Made by a program: the position numbers and the translations under genes. 64,000 nucleotides of DNA from positions 17,743-81,742 of the forward strand of contig CAYSLJ010000006.1 in NCBI GenBank assembly GCA_964431735.1. The letters are read 5' to 3'. Shown here piece after piece: positions 10,401 to 25,400 of this stretch (position 1 is the first letter of the stretch; each line of letters begins with the position of its first letter). Origin of the DNA: CALARM01 sp964431735. Its GTDB lineage: Bacteria > Vulcanimicrobiota > SpSt-956 > JAKJGF01. The notes beneath the pieces are model-generated. The model worked only from the letters and a program-made list of their open reading frames with translations, was not told the DNA's origin and ran no database searches.

Positions 10401-13400
10401 GAAAAACTTTCTTACAGAGAGTTAAATGATCGTGCAAATAAACTGGCTCATTATCTGAGAGGGGAAGGAGTGAAACAGGACAGCAGGGTATCCATACTTC
10501 TGGATCGCTCCTGTCATATGATTGTAAGTATTCTTGCAGTACTTAAAGCAGGCGGAGCCTATGTCCCTGTTGATCCCCACTATCCTGCGGAGAGGATAAA
10601 TTATATAGTTTCAGACAGCGGTTCCCTTATGTTAATCACAGATCACCATCTGGCAGAAAAAATAAAAGCGTCAATTCCTGTGCTTTATGGAGCAGACTGT
10701 GATGATGTAACCTCCCGTTACGCGTCACGCGTTACGCGTCACGATTCCCGTATAAATCCAGAACATATAAATACATCGAAGGATCTTGCCTATATGATCT
10801 ATACATCGGGGTCAACAGGTCAGCCAAAAGGTGTTATGATAGAACACCACTCCCTTGTAAATTTATCCCTGTATTATAAAACAGCATATAATGTTTCAGA
10901 ACATGATAATATGGCGAAATATGTATCATCCGGTTTCGATGCTTCAATTCCTGAAATATTCCCCGCCCTTATTTCCGGAGCAGGTATCCATATTATTCCT
11001 GAAGAAATCCGTCTTTCTCCTTCAGGGTTAAATGAATATTTCGAAAGAAACAATGTAACTATGGCAATTCTTCCGACCCAGTTCGGAGAACAGTTTATGC
11101 TCCTTACGGATAACAGGAGCCTGAGATGGATAGTAGTTGCAGGCGATAAGCTGAAAACCTTCAAAAAACAGAATTATACAGTGATAAACGGCTACGGCCC
11201 TACTGAATATACGGTGTGTACTTCCGATTTTATTATAGATAAATATTATGAGAATATTCCAATAGGTAAACCGATTTATAATACAAAAGTTTATATACTG
11301 GATAAATACGGTAAGATAACACCGGCAGGAATACCGGGAGAGCTGTGTGTCTCAGGAGAAGGTGTGGCAAGGGGATATCTGAACAGAGAAGAATTGACGA
11401 AAGAAAAATTTGCAGAAAATCCCTTTGTACCCGGAGAGAGAATGTATCGTACAGGAGACCTGGCAAGATGGCTTCCCGGCGGTAATCTTGAATTCCTGGG
11501 GAGAATTGATGCTCAGGTAAAGATAAGAGGTTTTCGCGTAGAACTGGGAGAGATAGAAGAAGCTCTGAAGAAGATAGAACCCGTAAAAGATGCAGTAGTA
11601 ATAGACAGGAGCGATAAACAGGGCAATAAATATCTATGTGCCTATTACATAAGTGATGCAAAACTGAACTCCTTTGAATTACAGAAAGAACTTTCACTCT
11701 TCCTGCCTGATTATATGGTTCCGTCATGTTTTTTAAAGATCGACATAATTCCTGTTACTGCTCATGGAAAGGTAGACAGAAAAGCTCTGCCTGAGCCGGA
11801 AGACAGTGATCTGGCTTCCCATGAAACCTATGTGGCACCCAGGAATGAGAGGGAAGAAATACTTGCTGCCATATGGAAAAAATTCCTTAAATGCGACAGA
11901 GTCGGTATATATGATAATTTCTTCCATCTCGGCGGAGACTCTATTATGAGTATTCAGGTAGTGGCCAGGGCAAACAGCGAGGGGATAAATATTACGGCAT
12001 CACAGTTGCTTCGCCATCCCACTATTGCAGAAATATCAGAGGAGGCCGGGAAGAAATCAGTTCCTCAGGCAGAGCAAAGACTCCTTGCGGGAGAAGTGCC
12101 CTTATTACCTGTACAGGAATGGTTTTTTGAACAGGAATTTGAATGTGTCAATCACTTCAATCAGGCTTTTCTCTTTACACTTAAATCAGACGGAAACAGA
12201 GAAATTATAGAAAAAACTCTGAATATTTTAGTGAATCATCATGACGGGTTGAGGCTGAGATTCAAAAAAGAAGAAACCTGGCTTCAGCGGTATGAAAAAC
12301 CTGAGAAAACTTCTGTTTCAGTCGATATGATAGATCTTTCTTCTGTGCCGGAAGATTCTCTCTATATGTTCATTGTAGAAAAATGTAATTCCATACAAAA
12401 TTCTCTCAATATTACGGAAGGGCCTGTTATAAGAGCGGCCCTGTTTAAAGGCCATAGAGACGGCAGGGACAGACTCTTTATTGTAATACATCACCTCTGT
12501 ATAGATATGGTTTCATGGAGAATAATCATAGAAGATTTTCATAATATATACAGCAGGCTTTCTGACGGTCTTACTCCGTCTATACCTGCCAAAACGTCTT
12601 CTTACAGAGACTGGTCAGAGGGTTTGAGAAAGTATATTCCGGCAGCAGAAAAACACAGTGATTACTGGCTCGGAGTTCTCAGAGATGCCTCTCCTCTTCC
12701 GGTAGAATATAAAGAATCTAAATTTTCCGATATAAGAGACTATAAAGTTTCTCTTTCAGCTCATGATACGGAACTTTTATTAAATGCCGTTCCTTCTGTT
12801 TATAACACACAGATTAATGATATATTGCTTTCTGCCCTTCTTCTCGCATTTAACCGTTCTCTTAATGTTCCTGACCTGGTAATAAATCTGGAAGGACACG
12901 GAAGAGAAGAGACTGTTTCGGAAGTCAATCTGTCACAGACAGTGGGATGGTTTACCACAATATTTCCTGTTCATCTGAAGATCCCTTCAGGCACAGGCGG
13001 AACAGATTACGGCTCTCTTATAAAATCGGTAAAAGAAACTATGAGAACCATACCGGTTAACGGTATTTCCTACGGAGTGTTAAGATATTTTTCTCATATA
13101 AAAGAAGAATTGAAAAAACTGGAATGTAAGAGAGTGGCCTTTAATTATCTCGGCCAGTTCGGAGGAGAAACAAGCGGCGGGGATTTTTTCACTGCCATGG
13201 AAGCGCTTTCGGAAGGTTCAGTATCTTCAGAGAACAGTATAATAAACCTTCTGGATATTAACGGTTTTGTCATGGACGGTTCTTTATCTATGACTTTCGG
13301 CTACAGCACTCATATCTGGGATGGCGAAAAAGCTAAAGAACTGGCCGATCATTTCATCATAAGCCTGAAAGATATAATCAATCACTGTATTGAACAGGGG

Positions 13401-16400
13401 AGAAAACATTTTACTCCTTCTGATTTTCCTCTTGCCACTGTCACTCAATCGTTCCTCGACGGTATAAGTGATTCTTCTTCTATTGAAACCATATACAGCC
13501 TTTCACCTCTTCAGGAAGGGCTCCTCTTTCATGCAGTAGCTTCTCCCGACTCTGATCAATACTGCACACAGACGTCCTGGCTTTATAAAGGAGAGCTCGA
13601 TGTAAATGCTCTTAAAGAGGCCTGGAACGGTATATTTTCGTCCCAGCCTATTTTTAGAACGGCTTTTGTATGGGAAGAAACTGATAAACCTTTTCAGATA
13701 GTTTACAGAAATGCCTCTTTCCCCTGGTACAGCATGGATCTCAGTGAAACGGACAGAGAAAAACAGACAGAAAAAATAGAATCTATAAGGTTAAAGATAA
13801 GACGGGAAGGTTTTAACCTGCGTAAGCCCCCTCTTTCGTATCTTCACATCTTCATACTGGGAAAAAATGAATACAGGTTTATATGGACATGTCATCATAT
13901 CCTTATAGACGGATGGTCAATGCCTTTAATAATGCAGGAATTGAAGAGAAGGTATGAAGTTCTTGTAAATAAAGAAATTATGGATATGAAGCCTGTAAAG
14001 CCTTTTGAGGCCTATATAAAATGGCTGGCAGAACAGGATATGGAGAAAACAATGGACTACTGGAAAAATAATCTTTCAGATTTTTCCGTTCCCACTCCTC
14101 TTACGGTAAACACCGGCGAACTGGACATTCATAAATCCATTGAAAATCTGAAAGAACATATTCATTATCTTCCCGGGGATTTTATGGCAGCATGTCAGAC
14201 CTTTGCCCGTTCCAATCGTGTAACACTTAATGCCCTCGTACAACTGGCATGGGCTTCTGTCCTGTCTCTCTACAGCGGTTCCGAAGACATACTTTACGGC
14301 ACCACTGTCTCAGGAAGACCGCCGGAACTTGCAGGAGTCGAAGAAATAATAGGACTCTTTATAAATACCATTCCTCTGAGAGCAAAGTTAAAACATAATG
14401 AATCTGCCCTTTATAATCTTAAGAATATTCATAGTACCATACAGGAAGGCAATAATTTAAGCCATATATCTCTGAATAAACTTCAGCCTCTCGCCGGTAT
14501 TCCTCCCGGAGAAGCACTTTTTTACAGTCTTTTCGTTTTTGAAAATTATCCTCTTGAAGAAGAAGGTACCCATAAGAAAACTCTGGCCATGACAGACATA
14601 AAGGCTTATGAAAAGACTAATTATCCTTTAAATGTTATTGTTGCGCCGGGAAAAGAACTCTGTGTAAAGATTTTATATGACGGCGACTGTTTTACGGAAC
14701 ATGTAGTAGAAAATATGAAGGGTCACATAGAATCTGCATTGAAATGGATTTTAAGTAATCCTGAAAATCTTCTGAAAGATATGGATATAGTTTCAGACAA
14801 AGAAAAAGATGTACTGCTAAAAACCTTCAATGATACTTATTGTGATTTCCCTCACGAAACAGTAATTCAGGAATTGATTGAGAAAGAGGCAGAAACATAC
14901 CCTGACAAAATTGCCGTTGTCTATAAAAATGAAAAACTTTCTTACAGGGAACTGAATGAAAGAGCCAATAAACTGGCTCATGTGCTGAGAGGAGAAGGTG
15001 TGAAACGTGACAGCAGAGTAGCCATACTTCTGGATAGATCGTGCCATATGATTGTAAGTGTTCTTGCTGTCGTGAAATCGGGAGGATGTTATGTCCCCAT
15101 AGATCCAGAATATCCGATTGAAAGGATAAAATATATAATTTCAGACAGTGATTCACTTATGTTAATCACAGAACCTCATCTGGCTGAGAAAATAAATCCG
15201 TCAATTCCTGTGCTTTATGCAGCAGATTCTGATGACCTGACCTCCCGTCACGCGTCACGCGTTACGCGTCACGATTCTCACAAAAATCCCGATATAATAA
15301 ATACTCCGAACGATCTGGCCTATATTATCTATACATCAGGTTCTACGGGACAGCCGAAAGGTGTTATGATAGAACACCGGGCTCTTATGAATATGTGCAC
15401 CTGGTATAAAAATACACGTCACCTGAGCGAGAAAGACAGTATGACAAAATATGCGTCCTTCGGTTTTGATGCTTCCGTATGGGAAATATTCCCATGTCTC
15501 ATATCAGGTGCCACACTCCATATAATAGGTGAAGATATAAGGCTTTCTCCGTCAGAGTTAAACTCCTATTATGAAGAAAATAATGTAACTGTAAGTTTTC
15601 TCCCCACACAGTTTACGGAACAGTTTATAGAAATGTTTGAAAATAAAAGCCTGAGATGGCTGGATACGGGCGGAGATAAATTGCGATCTTTCAGGAAGAA
15701 GAATTATACCGTCGTAAATAATTACGGCCCTACCGAATATACGGTATGCACCACGAGTTTTATAATAGATAAATATTATGAAAATATCCCCGTAGGAAAA
15801 CCTGTATATAATACGACTGTTTATATTCTGGATAAACATAACAGGATGGCTCCTCTCTGTGTGCCGGGAGAACTGTGTATTTCAGGTGCCGGCATGGCAA
15901 GGGGATACCTTAACAGACCGGAGCTTACGGAAGAGAAATTTGTAGAAAATCCCGTTGAACCGGGCCGTAGGATGTATCGGACAGGAGACCTTGCGCGGTG
16001 GCTCCCTGACGGCAATATTGAATTCCTCGGCCGTATTGATCAGCAGGTAAAGATAAGAGGTTTTCGCATTGAACTGGGTGAAATAGAAGAAGCCCTTAAA
16101 AAGATAGATTCCATAAGAGATGCGGTAGTGGTTGACAGGAGTGATAAACAGGGAAATAAATATCTCTGTGCCTGTTACATAAGTGATATAAAATTTAAAT
16201 CCTCCGAATTACAGGAAGAACTCTCACGATTCCTGCCCGATTATATGATTCCGTCATGTTTCTTGAAAATCGACAGCATTCCCGTTACTGCCCATGGAAA
16301 AGTGGACAGAAAATCTCTGCCTGAACCGGAAGAAAGTGACCTTGCTTCACATGAAACCTATGTGGCTCCCAGGAATGAGAGGGAAGAAATACTTGCGAGA

Positions 16401-19400
16401 ATATGGAAAAAGGTACTTAAATGCGACAGAGTCGGTATTTATGATAACTTCTTCAGTCTCGGCGGAGATTCTATTATGAGTATTCAGGTGGTGACAGGGG
16501 CAAATAATGAGGGAATTCCAGTTACGGCATCACAGCTTCTCCGTTATCCGACCATTGCCAGAATATCAGAGGAGATTGAAAAGAAAACACTTCCTCAGAC
16601 AGAAAAAGGTATTTTAAAAGGGGAAGTTCCCCTGTTACCGGTACAGGAATGGTTCTTTGAACAGGAATTTGAAAATGTCAATCACTTCAATCAATCTCTT
16701 CTCTTTACTCTGAAGCAGGCCGGAGACAGAGGAATCATAGAAAAAACCCTGAACATGTTAGTAAACCATCATGACGGATTGAGACTCAGATTCAGATATG
16801 TAAAGGTTGACGGCGGAGAGAGTGAATATATGGTTCGCCGCAGCACAGAGGGGAAATGGATCCAGTGGTATGAACACCCGGAGAAAACTGCCCTTCCGGT
16901 GGAAGTGGTAAATCTTTCTTCTGTGACTGACGATATTTCTGCCTTCATTACAAAAAAGTGTACAGATTTACAGTCTTCTCTCAATATTACAGACGGGCCT
17001 GTCATAAAAACGGCACTCTTTAAAAACCATAAAGACGGTAAAGACAGGCTTTTTATCGTAATACATCGCCTCTGTACCGATATGGTTTCCTGGAGAATAA
17101 TCGCGGAAGATTTTTGCAGTATATACAGAACACTTTCTGCCGGCGAAACACCTGTATTACCCGATAAAACCGCTTCATACAGAGATTATTCGGAAGGTCT
17201 CAGAAAATATGTTCCTGAAGCGGAAAAACATAGAGATTACTGGCTGAAAGTGTTTAGAGATTATTCAATGAATAAGGCACCGGGCAGCCTGTTTGAAATA
17301 ACTGATTCCTGCTGCAAGACACTGACAGATTCTGCCTCTGTGAAAAACTATAAAATTTCTCTCGACAGTTATGATACGGAGCTTTTATTAAAAACCGTTC
17401 CTTCTGCTTTTAACACGGAGATTACCGATATTTTACTTTCAGCTCTGCTTCTTTCCTGTAACCGCTCTTTTCAGATATCCGATTTGCTGATAAATATGGA
17501 AGGAGACGGGCGAGAGACCTTTATAGGAGATGTGTCCCGTACTGCGGGATGGTTTAACACAACCTTCCCCGTCCGTCTGAAGAGTTCTTCACTGACAGAT
17601 TATGATTCTCTTATAAAATCAATAAAAGAAACAGTCAGATCGGTACCTGACAGTGGTCTTTCTTATCAGATACTGAAATATTTTTCAGACAGAAAAGAAG
17701 ATTTTAGAGAAGATTCATTACCAGTATTTACGTTTAATTATATCGGCGACGGTGTCTTACCGGAAAATGAATTACTCGCTTCTGAGGAATTTTTTGACTG
17801 TTCCTCTATCTATCATATGAATAACAATCTTCTGGATATTAAATCTTTTGTTTCCGGCAATACGTTATCAACGGTTTTTTCCGGCAACGGCCATATCAGA
17901 TCGGAAGAAAATCTTAAAGAGTTTGCACATAATTTCATTGATACCCTGAAAGAGATAATCTATCACTGTATTAAACCGGGAAGAACATATTTTACTCCCT
18001 CCGATTTCCCACTTGCCCCTGTGTCCCAGTCTTTTCTTGACAGTATAAGCGACCCTTCTTCTATTGAAGCCATATACAATCTCTCTCCTCTTCAGGAAGG
18101 ATTTCTCTTTCATGCCATGTCTTCGCCTGATTCCGATCATTACTGTACCCAGGCTTCCTGGAGTTATGAAGGAGATCTTCATATAGATGCTCTGAAAGAG
18201 GCATGGAATGATGTTTTTTCTGCCCATGGTGCTTTCCGAACAGGTTTTGTCTGGGAAAAAGGGGATAAACCGTTCCAGATAGTTTACAGACATGTTTCTC
18301 TCCCGTGGCATACGGTGGATTTAACCGGAAAAAACAGGGAAGAACAGGAAAAAATAATGGAACAGATAAGGGAAAAAGCAAGACCTTCAGTCTGTGATCT
18401 TAAAAATCCTCCTCCCTGTTCTCTTTACCTGTTTATAATTGAAACCGGCTGTTACAGATTCCTCTGGACCTATCATCATATTATTCTGGACGGATGGTCA
18501 ATGCCTTTAATACTGAGAGAATTGAACAAAAGATATGAATGTATTGTAAATAAAGAAGCCTTTCATTTTAAATCGCCGAAGCCCTTTGAAGCATATATAA
18601 AATGGCTTTCTTTGCAGAATAATGAAGAACTTATAAATTACTGGAACGATTCTCTGTCCGATTTTTCCGCCCCCACTCCTCTTATGCTTAACAGAGCCCG
18701 TCTGGATATACATAAACCTGTTGAAAATGCCGGAGAATATTTATATACTCTTCCGGAAAGTTTCCTTTCGGAATGTCAGAAATTTGCCCGTTCTTCCCGG
18801 GTAACCCTCAATGCCCTTGTTCAACTGGCCTGGGCTTCCGTACTGTCTTCTTACAGCGGTTCCGAAGACATTCTGTACGGCACTACCGTCTCTGGAAGGC
18901 CTCCCGCTCTTTCAGGAGTGGAAGAGATGATAGGACTCTTTATAAATACCATTCCTCTCAGGGTAAGGTTAAACTATAACGAAACAGTGCTTTACAACCT
19001 GAAACATATTCAGGATGTCATACAGAACGGCAATAATTTAAGCCATATATCTCTGAGCAAACTTCAGTCCATGAGCAGTATTGCTCCCGGAGAAGCACTT
19101 TTTTACAGTCTTTTTGTTTTCGAGAATTTTCCCTTTACCGGGGAAATGACCGGTATGAAAAATGTAAAAATGTACGGTAAATCTACCTATCCCGTGAATA
19201 TAGTTGTTCTGGCGGAAAAAGAACTGTCCGTAAGTATTGCCTATGACAGAGATTGTTTCAGAGATGATGTGATAGAAAGGATTGTCTGTCATATAGAACA
19301 TGCTCTGAAATGGATTTTAAGTAATCCTGAAAATCCTCTCAGGGATATAGATATAATCCCGGAGAAGGAAAAACATCTCATGTTAAAAACCTTCAATGAT

Positions 19401-22400
19401 ACTCATTATGATTTCCCTGAGGAATCTACAATTCATGAATTGATAGAGAAAACAGTGGAATTATATCCTGACAGAAATGCCGTCGTTTATAAAGATGAAA
19501 AACTTACTTACAGGGAATTAAATGAAAAAGCCAATAAACTGGCTCATTTGCTGAGAGAAGAAGGAGTAAAAGGGGACAGCAGAGTGGGAATCTTCCTGGA
19601 TCGCTCGTGCCATATGATTGTAAGTATCCTTGCCGTTCTTAAAGCAGGGGGAGCCTTTGTTCCCATAGACCCCCATTATCCGGTAGACAGGATAAATTAT
19701 ATAATTTCAGACAGCGGTTCACTTATGTTAATCACCGAGCCGGTACTGGCAGAAAAGATAAACCCGTCAATTCCTGTGTTTTATGGGACAGACTGTGTGA
19801 CCTCCCGTCACGCGTCACGCGTTACGCGTCACGATTCCCTTATAAATCCCGAACATATAAATACATCGAACGATCTTGCCTATATGATTTATACATCGGG
19901 CTCAACAGGTCAGCCGAAAGGTGTTATGATAGAACACCATTCCCTTGTAAATTTAAGTCTCTGGTTCAGGGAAAGCCATGGTTTTACCGAAAAAGACAGC
20001 GTGTCGAAATATGTATCTTTCGGTTTCGACGCCTCAATTCCCGAAATATTTCCCGCCCTTATTTCCGGCGCATCGATTCATATTATTCCTGAAGAAATAC
20101 GTCTTTCTCCTTCGAAATTGAATGAATATTTCGAAAGAAACAATGTAACGGGGGCAATTCTTCCCACTCAGTTCGGGGAACAGTTTATGCTCCTTACAGA
20201 TAACAGGAGTCTGAGATGGATAGAAGTTGCAGGCGATAAGCTGAAAACATTTAAAAAACAGAATTATACTGTGGCAAACGGCTACGGCCCCACTGAATAT
20301 ACTGTGTGCACGTCCAATTTCATTATAGACACATATTATGAAAATATTCCCATAGGTAAACCGATTTATAATACTCATGTTTATATACTGGATAAATACG
20401 GGAAAATAACACCGGCGGGAATTCCCGGAGAACTGTGTGTATCGGGAGAAGGTGTGGCAAGGGGATATCTGAACAGGGAAGAATTGACGAAAGAGAAATT
20501 TGTAGAAAATCCCTTTGTACCCGGAGAGAGAATGTATCGTACAGGAGACCTTGCAAGATGGCTTCCCGACGGAAACCTGGAATTTCTGGGCCGTGTTGAT
20601 GCCCAGGTAAAGATAAGAGGTTTTCGCATAGAACTGGGAGAGATAGAAGAAGCCCTTAAGAAGATAGAACCCGTAAAAGATGCAGTAGTAATAGACAGAA
20701 GTGATAAACAGGGCAATAAATATCTCTGTGCCTATTACATAAGTGATATAAAATTTAAATCTTCTGAATTACAGAAGGAACTTTCACTATTCCTGCCTGA
20801 TTATATGGTTCCGTCATGTTTCTTGAAAATCGACACAATTCCGGTAACTGCCCATGGAAAGGTGGATAGACGTGTTCTCCCCGTGCCGGCACAGAGTGAT
20901 CTGGCCTCCCATGAGACCTATGTGGCACCCAGAAATGAAAGGGAAGAAATACTTGCCAGTATATGGAAAGATGTTCTCCGCTGTGACAGGGTCGGCATTT
21001 ATGATAATTTCTTCAGCCTCGGCGGAGATTCCATTATGAGTATTCAGATAGCGGCAAGGGCAAACAATGAGGGAATCCATATTACGGCATCAAATATTCT
21101 TCGTAATCCCACTGTTGCCTCTCTTTCTTCTGAAATTAAAGAAAAAGCCCATGTTGCAGGAGAACAGAAAATACTTTCCGGAGAAGTACCGTTAATACCT
21201 GTTCAGGAATGGTTCTTTGAACAGGGATTCAGAGAATTAAATTACTTCAACCAGTCTTTCCTCTTCACGTTGAAACAGGATGTGGCAGCAGAAGTTATAG
21301 AAAAAACCCTGAATATTCTTCAGACCCATCATGACGGTCTGAGACTCAGATTTAAACATACAGACGGTGAATACAATTTTGGCGCCGGTACACAGCAGGA
21401 GGGAAAATGGATTCAGTGGTACGAAAGTCCTGAGAAATCCCATATTTCCGTTGAAATTTTTGCACTTCCGGACTTGTGTCACGATGATCTCTCGGGATTT
21501 ATTACGGGAAAATGCACATCCCTTCAGGCGTCTCTTGACATAACAGAGGGGCCGACAGTAAGATCGGTCATTTTTAAAGGACACTGTGACGGCAGAGACA
21601 GACTCTTTATTGCAGTGCATCATCTCTGTGTTGATATGGTGTCATGGAGGATAATCATAGAAGATTTCCACAGTATATACAGAAGTATTTCTGCAGGTGA
21701 AACTCCTTCTCTTCCGCCAAAGACTTCTTCTTACAGAGAATGGGCTCTCGCTTTAAGGAAATATAATGCAGAAGTTCACAGAGATTACTGGTTAAATGTT
21801 TTGAGGGATATTTCGCCTTTCCCTGTAGAGTATAAAGAGTCAACATTCTCCGATATAAGAGAATATAAAGTCAGTCTGCCCTTACAGGAAACAGATCTCT
21901 TGATAAATTCTGTTCCTTCAGTCTATAACACTCAGATAAATGACATATTACTTTCTGCTCTTCTTATGGCATTCAACCGTGTCCTGAATGTGCCTGAAGT
22001 GATTATCAATCTTGAAGGACATGGCAGAGAAGAAATTACTGATGAAGTGGATCTGTCCCGTACTGTGGGCTGGTTTACTTCAATTTTCCCTGTCCGCCTG
22101 AAGAGTCCTTCCATGGAACCGGGAAGTATTATAAAATCCGTAAAAGAAATACTTCGTTCCGTACCCGATAAAGGCCTCTCATATGGAGTATTGAGATACC
22201 TTTCGGAAGGTAAAGAAGATTTAAAGAAACTGGAATGTAAGAGAGTGGGCTTTAATTATCTCGGCCAGATAGACTCCTCTATACTTGACGGAGAATTGCT
22301 CTGCGGAACAGAAGAATCTGCCGGCCCCCCCGTATCTCCTGAGAACGGTATTATAAATATTCTGGATCTGAACGGATTTATTTCAAAAGGAATTCTCTCT

Positions 22401-25400
22401 ATGATGTTTACTTACAGCAGTAATATCTGGAAAGAAGAAAGGGTCAAACATACAGGAGATTCTTTTATAGAAAGTCTCAAAGAAATTATTGATCACTGTA
22501 TGAAAACAGAAGGGAAACACTTTACGCCATCTGATTTCCCCCTTGCTACAGTAACCCAGTCATTCCTGGACACAATTGCCGATCCTTCTTCAGTAGAATC
22601 TATTTACGGCCTTACCCCTCTTCAGGAAGGTATGCTTTTCCATACCATTTATGCCCCCGGCTCCGATGAATATTCTATGCAGATTTACTGGCATTACAGG
22701 GAAGATATAGATGAAGATGCCTTACGTGCATCATGGGAAAAAGTAATCTCCCGTCATACCATATTGAGAAGTGCCTTTGTATGGCAGAATATGGAAAAAC
22801 CTGTTCAAATTGTTTACAGAGACGTTCCTCTCCCGTGGCACAGGGAAGACTGGAGTTCTGTACAGGAAACAGAGGAAAAACTGAAAAAATATCTTCTCAC
22901 AGACAGAAATGCCGGTTTCGAGCTCACAAAACCCTGTCTTATGAGATTTCATCTCATAAAACTGGGAGAAGAGCATTACATATTCGTATGGACTTCCCAT
23001 CATATTATTCAGGACGGATGGTCTCTCCCTGTTATAATGAGTGAAGTAACAGCCTGTTACAGAGCTTTTTCGGAAAATAAACAGGTAGAACTTCCCGAAA
23101 GTCCTCCCTATGAAGGATATATAAAATGGTTCAGGAATGTTAAAAAGTCAGAAACTGAAAAATACTGGAAGGAATATGTGAAAGGTTTCTCCCTTCCCAC
23201 ACCTCTTAATATCGGCAGAAGATCGGTAAAATCCGACAGCCACGGTTATATGCCCAATGTAAAAGAAACAGGAGATTTTTATCCTGAAACCTTTGCCTCT
23301 GAAGCTTCTGCTTTTGCCAGAAAACATAAAATTACCGTAAATATCCTTTTACAGATGGCCTGGGCTATAGTTCTTTCAAAATACAGCGGTTATCGTGATG
23401 TGCTGTTCGGAGCAACAGTGTCGGGACGACCTGCAGAGCTCAGGGGAGTGGAAAACATGGTAGGACTCTTTATAAATGCCATACCTGTGAGAGTAAAAAT
23501 AGATGAAAATATAAATATAATCTCACAGCTTGTAGAATCCCATGAGTCTTTCCAGACTTCATCCAATCACTTTATGATCTCTTTAAATGAGATAAAATCT
23601 TTTACGGATTTATCTCCCGATTCTCCATTCTTCGACAGTATTTTTGTCTATCAGAATTATCCTTTCAGAGATGTCACGGGAACACATGAAAAACTCAATC
23701 CTCTTGACCTGGGAGCCTTTGAAAGGACAAACTACAGTATTACCATTTCATGCGGTATGACGGAAAAAGTCTCTATGAGAGTAATTTATGACGGAGATGT
23801 TTTTGAAGAGAATATTATAAAAAGACTCATTGCCCATATCTATGAAGCAGCCCTGTGGATTATGAAAAATCCGGAAAAGTCGATTAAAGATGCGGAAATT
23901 ATCCCCGAAAGAGAAAAAGAAGAACTTCTTTACGGATTTAATCATACAGAGTGGCCATATGACAGGAATCTTATGATGAAAGATTTGCTGGAAGAAGCAG
24001 CCGAGAAATACGGAGATAATACGGCTGTAGTATATAAAGACGAAAAAATTACTTATCGGGAATTGAACGAAAAAGCAAATACTCTCGCCCGTGTATTGAG
24101 AGAAAAAGGTATCGGAAGGGGCAAAACTGCAGGTATCTTTATAGATCGTTCCCTGGAAATGGTAATGGCCGTAATAGCCGTTGTTAAATCAGGTGGTGTC
24201 TATATACCGGTAGATCATGAATATCCTTCTTCCAGGATAGAATATATGCTCAAAGACAGTGATGCCTCCATACTCCTTACGAGACAGGAGCTGGCGGAAA
24301 AACTTGATTTCGGAGGCACTGTTTTATTCCTTGATGATGAAAAACTTTATGAAGGAGACAGCAGTAATCTTTCTTCTATAAATGGGCCGGAAGATGCTGT
24401 TACCATTATATATACGTCCGGTTCCACTGGAAACCCGAAAGGTGTTATAACAAAACACCCCGGGCTTACCCATTTCTGTCTCTGGTATAAAGAAACAAGA
24501 CATCTTACGGAAAAGGATAATACGACAAAATTTGTCTCCTTCGGCTTTGATGTTACCATGTGGGAAATATTCCCGACCCTTATGAGCGGTGCCGCCCTCC
24601 ATATTATAGAGAGTGATATCCGCCTCTCTCCCTATCAGTTAAATGACTATTTCGAGAAAAACAATATTACCGTGAGCTTCCTCCCCACGCAGTTCTGCGA
24701 ACAGTTTATGGCCCTTACGGACAATCACTCACTCAGGTGGCTGGATACTGCAGGAGAAAAGCTCAGAACTTATACAGAGCGGAATTATACCCTTGTAAAC
24801 GGCTACGGCCCGACGGAATATACTGATTGTATTTCATGGTTTATTGTGGACAGGCCTTATGAAAATATTCCTATAGGTAAACCCATCAGTAATACGAGGG
24901 TTTATATATTGGGAGAAGACGGAAAACTCGTTCCTCCATGTGTCCCCGGAGAACTCTGTGTGGCAGGCCACGGCATGACAGGAGGTTATTTAAACAGATC
25001 TGATCTTACAGAGTTAAAGTATATAGAAAATCCATTCGTGGCCGGTGAAAAGATGTACCGCACGGGAGACCTTGCCAGATGGCTTCCCGACGGAAATATT
25101 GAATATCTGGGAAGAATTGATACACAGGTTAAAATCAGAGGCTTTCGAATTGAACTTTCAGAAATAGAACAGACCATGAAGAAGATACCATGGATTACCG
25201 ATGCGGCAGTAATAGACAGAGACGATGAAGATGGAAGAAAATATCTCTGTGCCTACTATGTTCCTGTCCGGAATTTTGCCGGAGAAGATGAAACGGGAAA
25301 AATAAAAACGTTCCTCAAGGAATCTCTTCCCGATTATATGACTCCCCAGTTTATTATGAAAATCGATGTCATACCTCTTACTCCGAACGGAAAAATTGAC

